This document shows positions 20,393 to 21,884 of a stretch of 21,884 nucleotides of DNA, piece by piece. Below the pieces are notes generated by a model. That model saw only the letters and a program-made list of their open reading frames with translations, searched no databases and had not been told where the DNA came from. Made by a program: the position numbers and the translations under genes. Source of the stretch: Hyphochytrium catenoides (lineage: Eukaryota > Sar > Hyphochytriomycetes > Hyphochytriales > Hyphochytriaceae); the NCBI GenBank assembly GCA_900088475.1, contig FLMG01002560.1:14577-36460 (forward strand). The letters run 5' to 3'. Each line of letters begins with the position of its first letter. The stretch's first letter is position 1.

Positions 20393-20540
20393 TTATTACT
20401 CTTTTCTTCCATTTTTTCTCCAGTCTTTCTCCCGCCGTACCGTCGCTTCCCCCCGTCTATTAGTTCTACTAACGAAAATAACGATACCTCCTTTTTTTAA
20501 GTTAATATAGGAGAGACAATGAGAGAGACAGGGAGAGACC
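20393..20540 (+). repeat. dispersed repeat, copy B
   Basis: Second, same-strand copy of the repeat at 15411-15592, with shared words ATTACTCTT/ACTACTCTT, TTCTCC, CGCTTCC, AACGATA, CTCCTTTT, AAGTTAA, ATGAGAGAGAC and GGGAGAGAC in the same order. It is shorter by a deletion of about 30 nt relative to copy A. Confidence 0.65.
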
Positions 20541-20601
20541 GAGGTTCTGATGATATCAACTTTCCCAGATCTATCAGTACCCCTAAAATCTGGGTAAAGG
20601 G

Positions 20602-20679
20602 AGCGAGAGAAGGAATACAGACGCTTTTTCTTTTCCTTCCAGCGAGAGAAGGAATACAGATGCTTTTTCTTTTCCTTCC
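20602..20679 (+). repeat. 39-bp tandem duplication
   Basis: Two adjacent 39-bp units (20602-20640 and 20641-20679) starting AGCGAGAGAAGGAATACAGA differ at a single base (C versus T at unit position 21). The near-identity indicates a recent duplication. CT-rich sequence with two further related CTCCCTCCTTCTCCTC words follows to about 20752. Confidence 0.93.
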
Positions 20680-21000
20680 TTTCTCTCTGTCTCCCTCCTT
20701 CTCCTCGTTTTCTTCTCTGACTTTTCTCTCTCTCCCTCCTTCTCCTCTTCCCTGATGTCTCTAAGCTCGCTCATCTCCTATAAGAAGCATGCAGGCCAGG
20801 AGCTAAAGAATCAGGTGGACAAGGACCTGACAGCGGGAGCATCCGGATTATTGCAGCAAGTAAATGGGAGAGGGTTATGGCAGCCGGTGAACTAGGAGTG
20901 AGGAGACAGAGGTTAAGGAGTACTGGATTAGAAGTAAAAAGCGTGCAGGGCAGCAGCAAAAGTGTCAGGGGGGACAAGAATAGATACAGGGAGCATTAGG

Positions 21001-21884
21001 GTTACGGCACCGGCATTACTAAAGCAGCCACCGGGTTATAATCGCAAATTTAGTGGCGGGTTATAGCGGCGGGTTATAGCGGCGGGTTATAGCGGCGGGC
21101 TAATGAAAGGATTGCGGGTTAGTGGAAGGGCATAGAAAAATTGCAGGGGGATAGGAAAACAGCAGCACGTTGTCAGAAAGAAAGCCGCGATGAGAAAAAG
21201 GCAGCGGCCGGTGGCAGCGGTTGATAGCAGTGGTTTATCGCAGCAGGCTAAGACAAAAAATAAAGCAGCGGCTTGTGGCAGCGGTCCCTGGCAGCGGTTT
21301 ATGGCAATGGGCTACTTTATGGCAGCGGTTAGAATAGCTATTGATAGATATAGCAGCGCTTTATGGCAGCAGTTCATGGCAGCGGTTTATAGCAGCGGTT
21401 CATGGCAGTGGTTTATGGCAATGTTTTTTTTTATAGCAGCGATTTGGAATAGCTATAGATTGCTAAGGGTTATGTGTATGGTATATGGCAGCATTTATGG
21501 CAAAGGGTAACGGCAGCGGTTTATGGCTGCGATTGATGGGAAGGGGTTTCGGCAGCAGCTTGTGGTAGGGTTAGGGTATAGAACGGGCAGCGGGTAAGAG
21601 AAAGGGCTTGGGCAAGGCAAAGAGCGCCGCGTTAGAAAAAACAGCGGGATAGGGAGTTCGTCAGCAAGCGAGTTGCAGAGGGGTAGTCAGTGGGTGAAAG
21701 CGGGTTTGGCGGGTTAGTAAGCGGGTTAGTGAGTGGGATAGTGAGCGGGCGAAGGAAACGGTAGCGAAGGGCAGGGGGTTAGGGAAAGGGCCAGGGTTAG
21801 AAAAAGGCCAGTGAAGAAGGGAACGAGCAGCGTGTAGGTTACTTTACGCCTGCAGAGGTTAGGGGATGGGTCATCTCCTTGTAA
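21001..21884 (+). repeat. degenerate 13-bp repeat field with telomere-like GGGTTA words, probable subtelomere
   Basis: Three perfect copies of GGCGGGTTATAGC lie at 21055-21093. A second run with period 13 and consensus GCAGCGGTTTATG covers 21353-21417, with five units in exact register. More degenerate units fill 21190-21340 and 21500-21540. Rotating the first unit gives GCGGCGGGTTATA, so both runs fit one consensus, GCRGCGGKTTATR. To the right, GGGTTAG/GGTTAGGG words recur (about 21573, 21711, 21723, 21776, 21793 and 21855). The G-rich strand runs 5' to 3' toward the right edge, as expected next to a right-hand telomere. The 106-codon open frame over 21190-21510 is only the repeat translated. 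Confidence 0.75.

Larger units (their letters stand above)
18683..20600. other. 1.9 kb region without a supportable gene
   Basis: No credible coding exon is seen. It contains a purine-rich imperfect tandem repeat (18812-18925), short CT/GA runs near 19355-19375 and 19660-19730, and copy B of the dispersed repeat (20393-20540). Open frames in the simple-sequence stretches are low-complexity. Confidence 0.5.

Noticed and set aside
21190-21510. 106-codon open frame rich in Ala, Trp, Tyr and Met
   Set aside because: It is a direct read-through of the 13-bp repeat. The period of 13 is not a multiple of three, so the motif cycles through frames without a conserved protein repeat.
1-21884. tRNA, rRNA or CRISPR features
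   Set aside because: No B-box-like GGTTCRA core with a matching acceptor stem, no rRNA-like conserved block and no spaced direct-repeat array with unique spacers were seen by eye on either strand.

Overview
The window is nuclear DNA from a eukaryote. Its genes are split by GT-AG introns, and there is no bacterial operon structure. The organism is most likely a unicellular protist or alga. The C-x4-C-x10-C-x2-H zinc-finger repeats near the right end recall proteins I know mainly from stramenopiles (oomycetes, brown algae, diatoms), but the lineage cannot be fixed from this sequence alone.

Left part (about 1-9,600) is gene-dense and holds housekeeping genes on alternating strands. They are a Dim1/KsgA-family rRNA adenine dimethyltransferase (+, 5 exons), mitochondrial ribosomal protein L46 (-, 7 exons), a small BART-domain protein (+, 4 exons) and an unrecognised coiled-coil protein (-, 3 exons). 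All four exon chains keep frame exactly across every junction, with protein lengths of 355, 330, 133 and 430 residues. The first two genes have introns made largely of CT-repeat sequence on the coding strand, and CT/GA microsatellites also lie just upstream of several start codons. Dim1 has a presequence-like N-terminus and sits convergent to L46, so two of the four genes may serve mitochondrial ribosomes.

Right part (about 9,600-21,884) is gene-poor. It contains a secreted lipoxygenase (+, 12289-14364) with all five iron ligands and a glycine at the Coffa position, interrupted by either a 1-nt frameshift or a 61-nt intron. It also contains a 202-residue protein with four Cys/His zinc-finger repeats (+). 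Between them are repeats: a 119-bp MITE-like element with 28-bp inverted termini and a 5-bp target duplication, a diverged dispersed repeat in two copies, and short tandem duplications.

The last 900 bp is a degenerate 13-bp repeat field with scattered GGGTTA words, G-rich strand toward the right edge. This suggests the window approaches a chromosome end on the right, with the lipoxygenase and zinc-finger genes in a subtelomeric accessory region. The large spaces 9,587-12,288, 14,365-18,073 and 18,683-20,600 contain no gene I can support.
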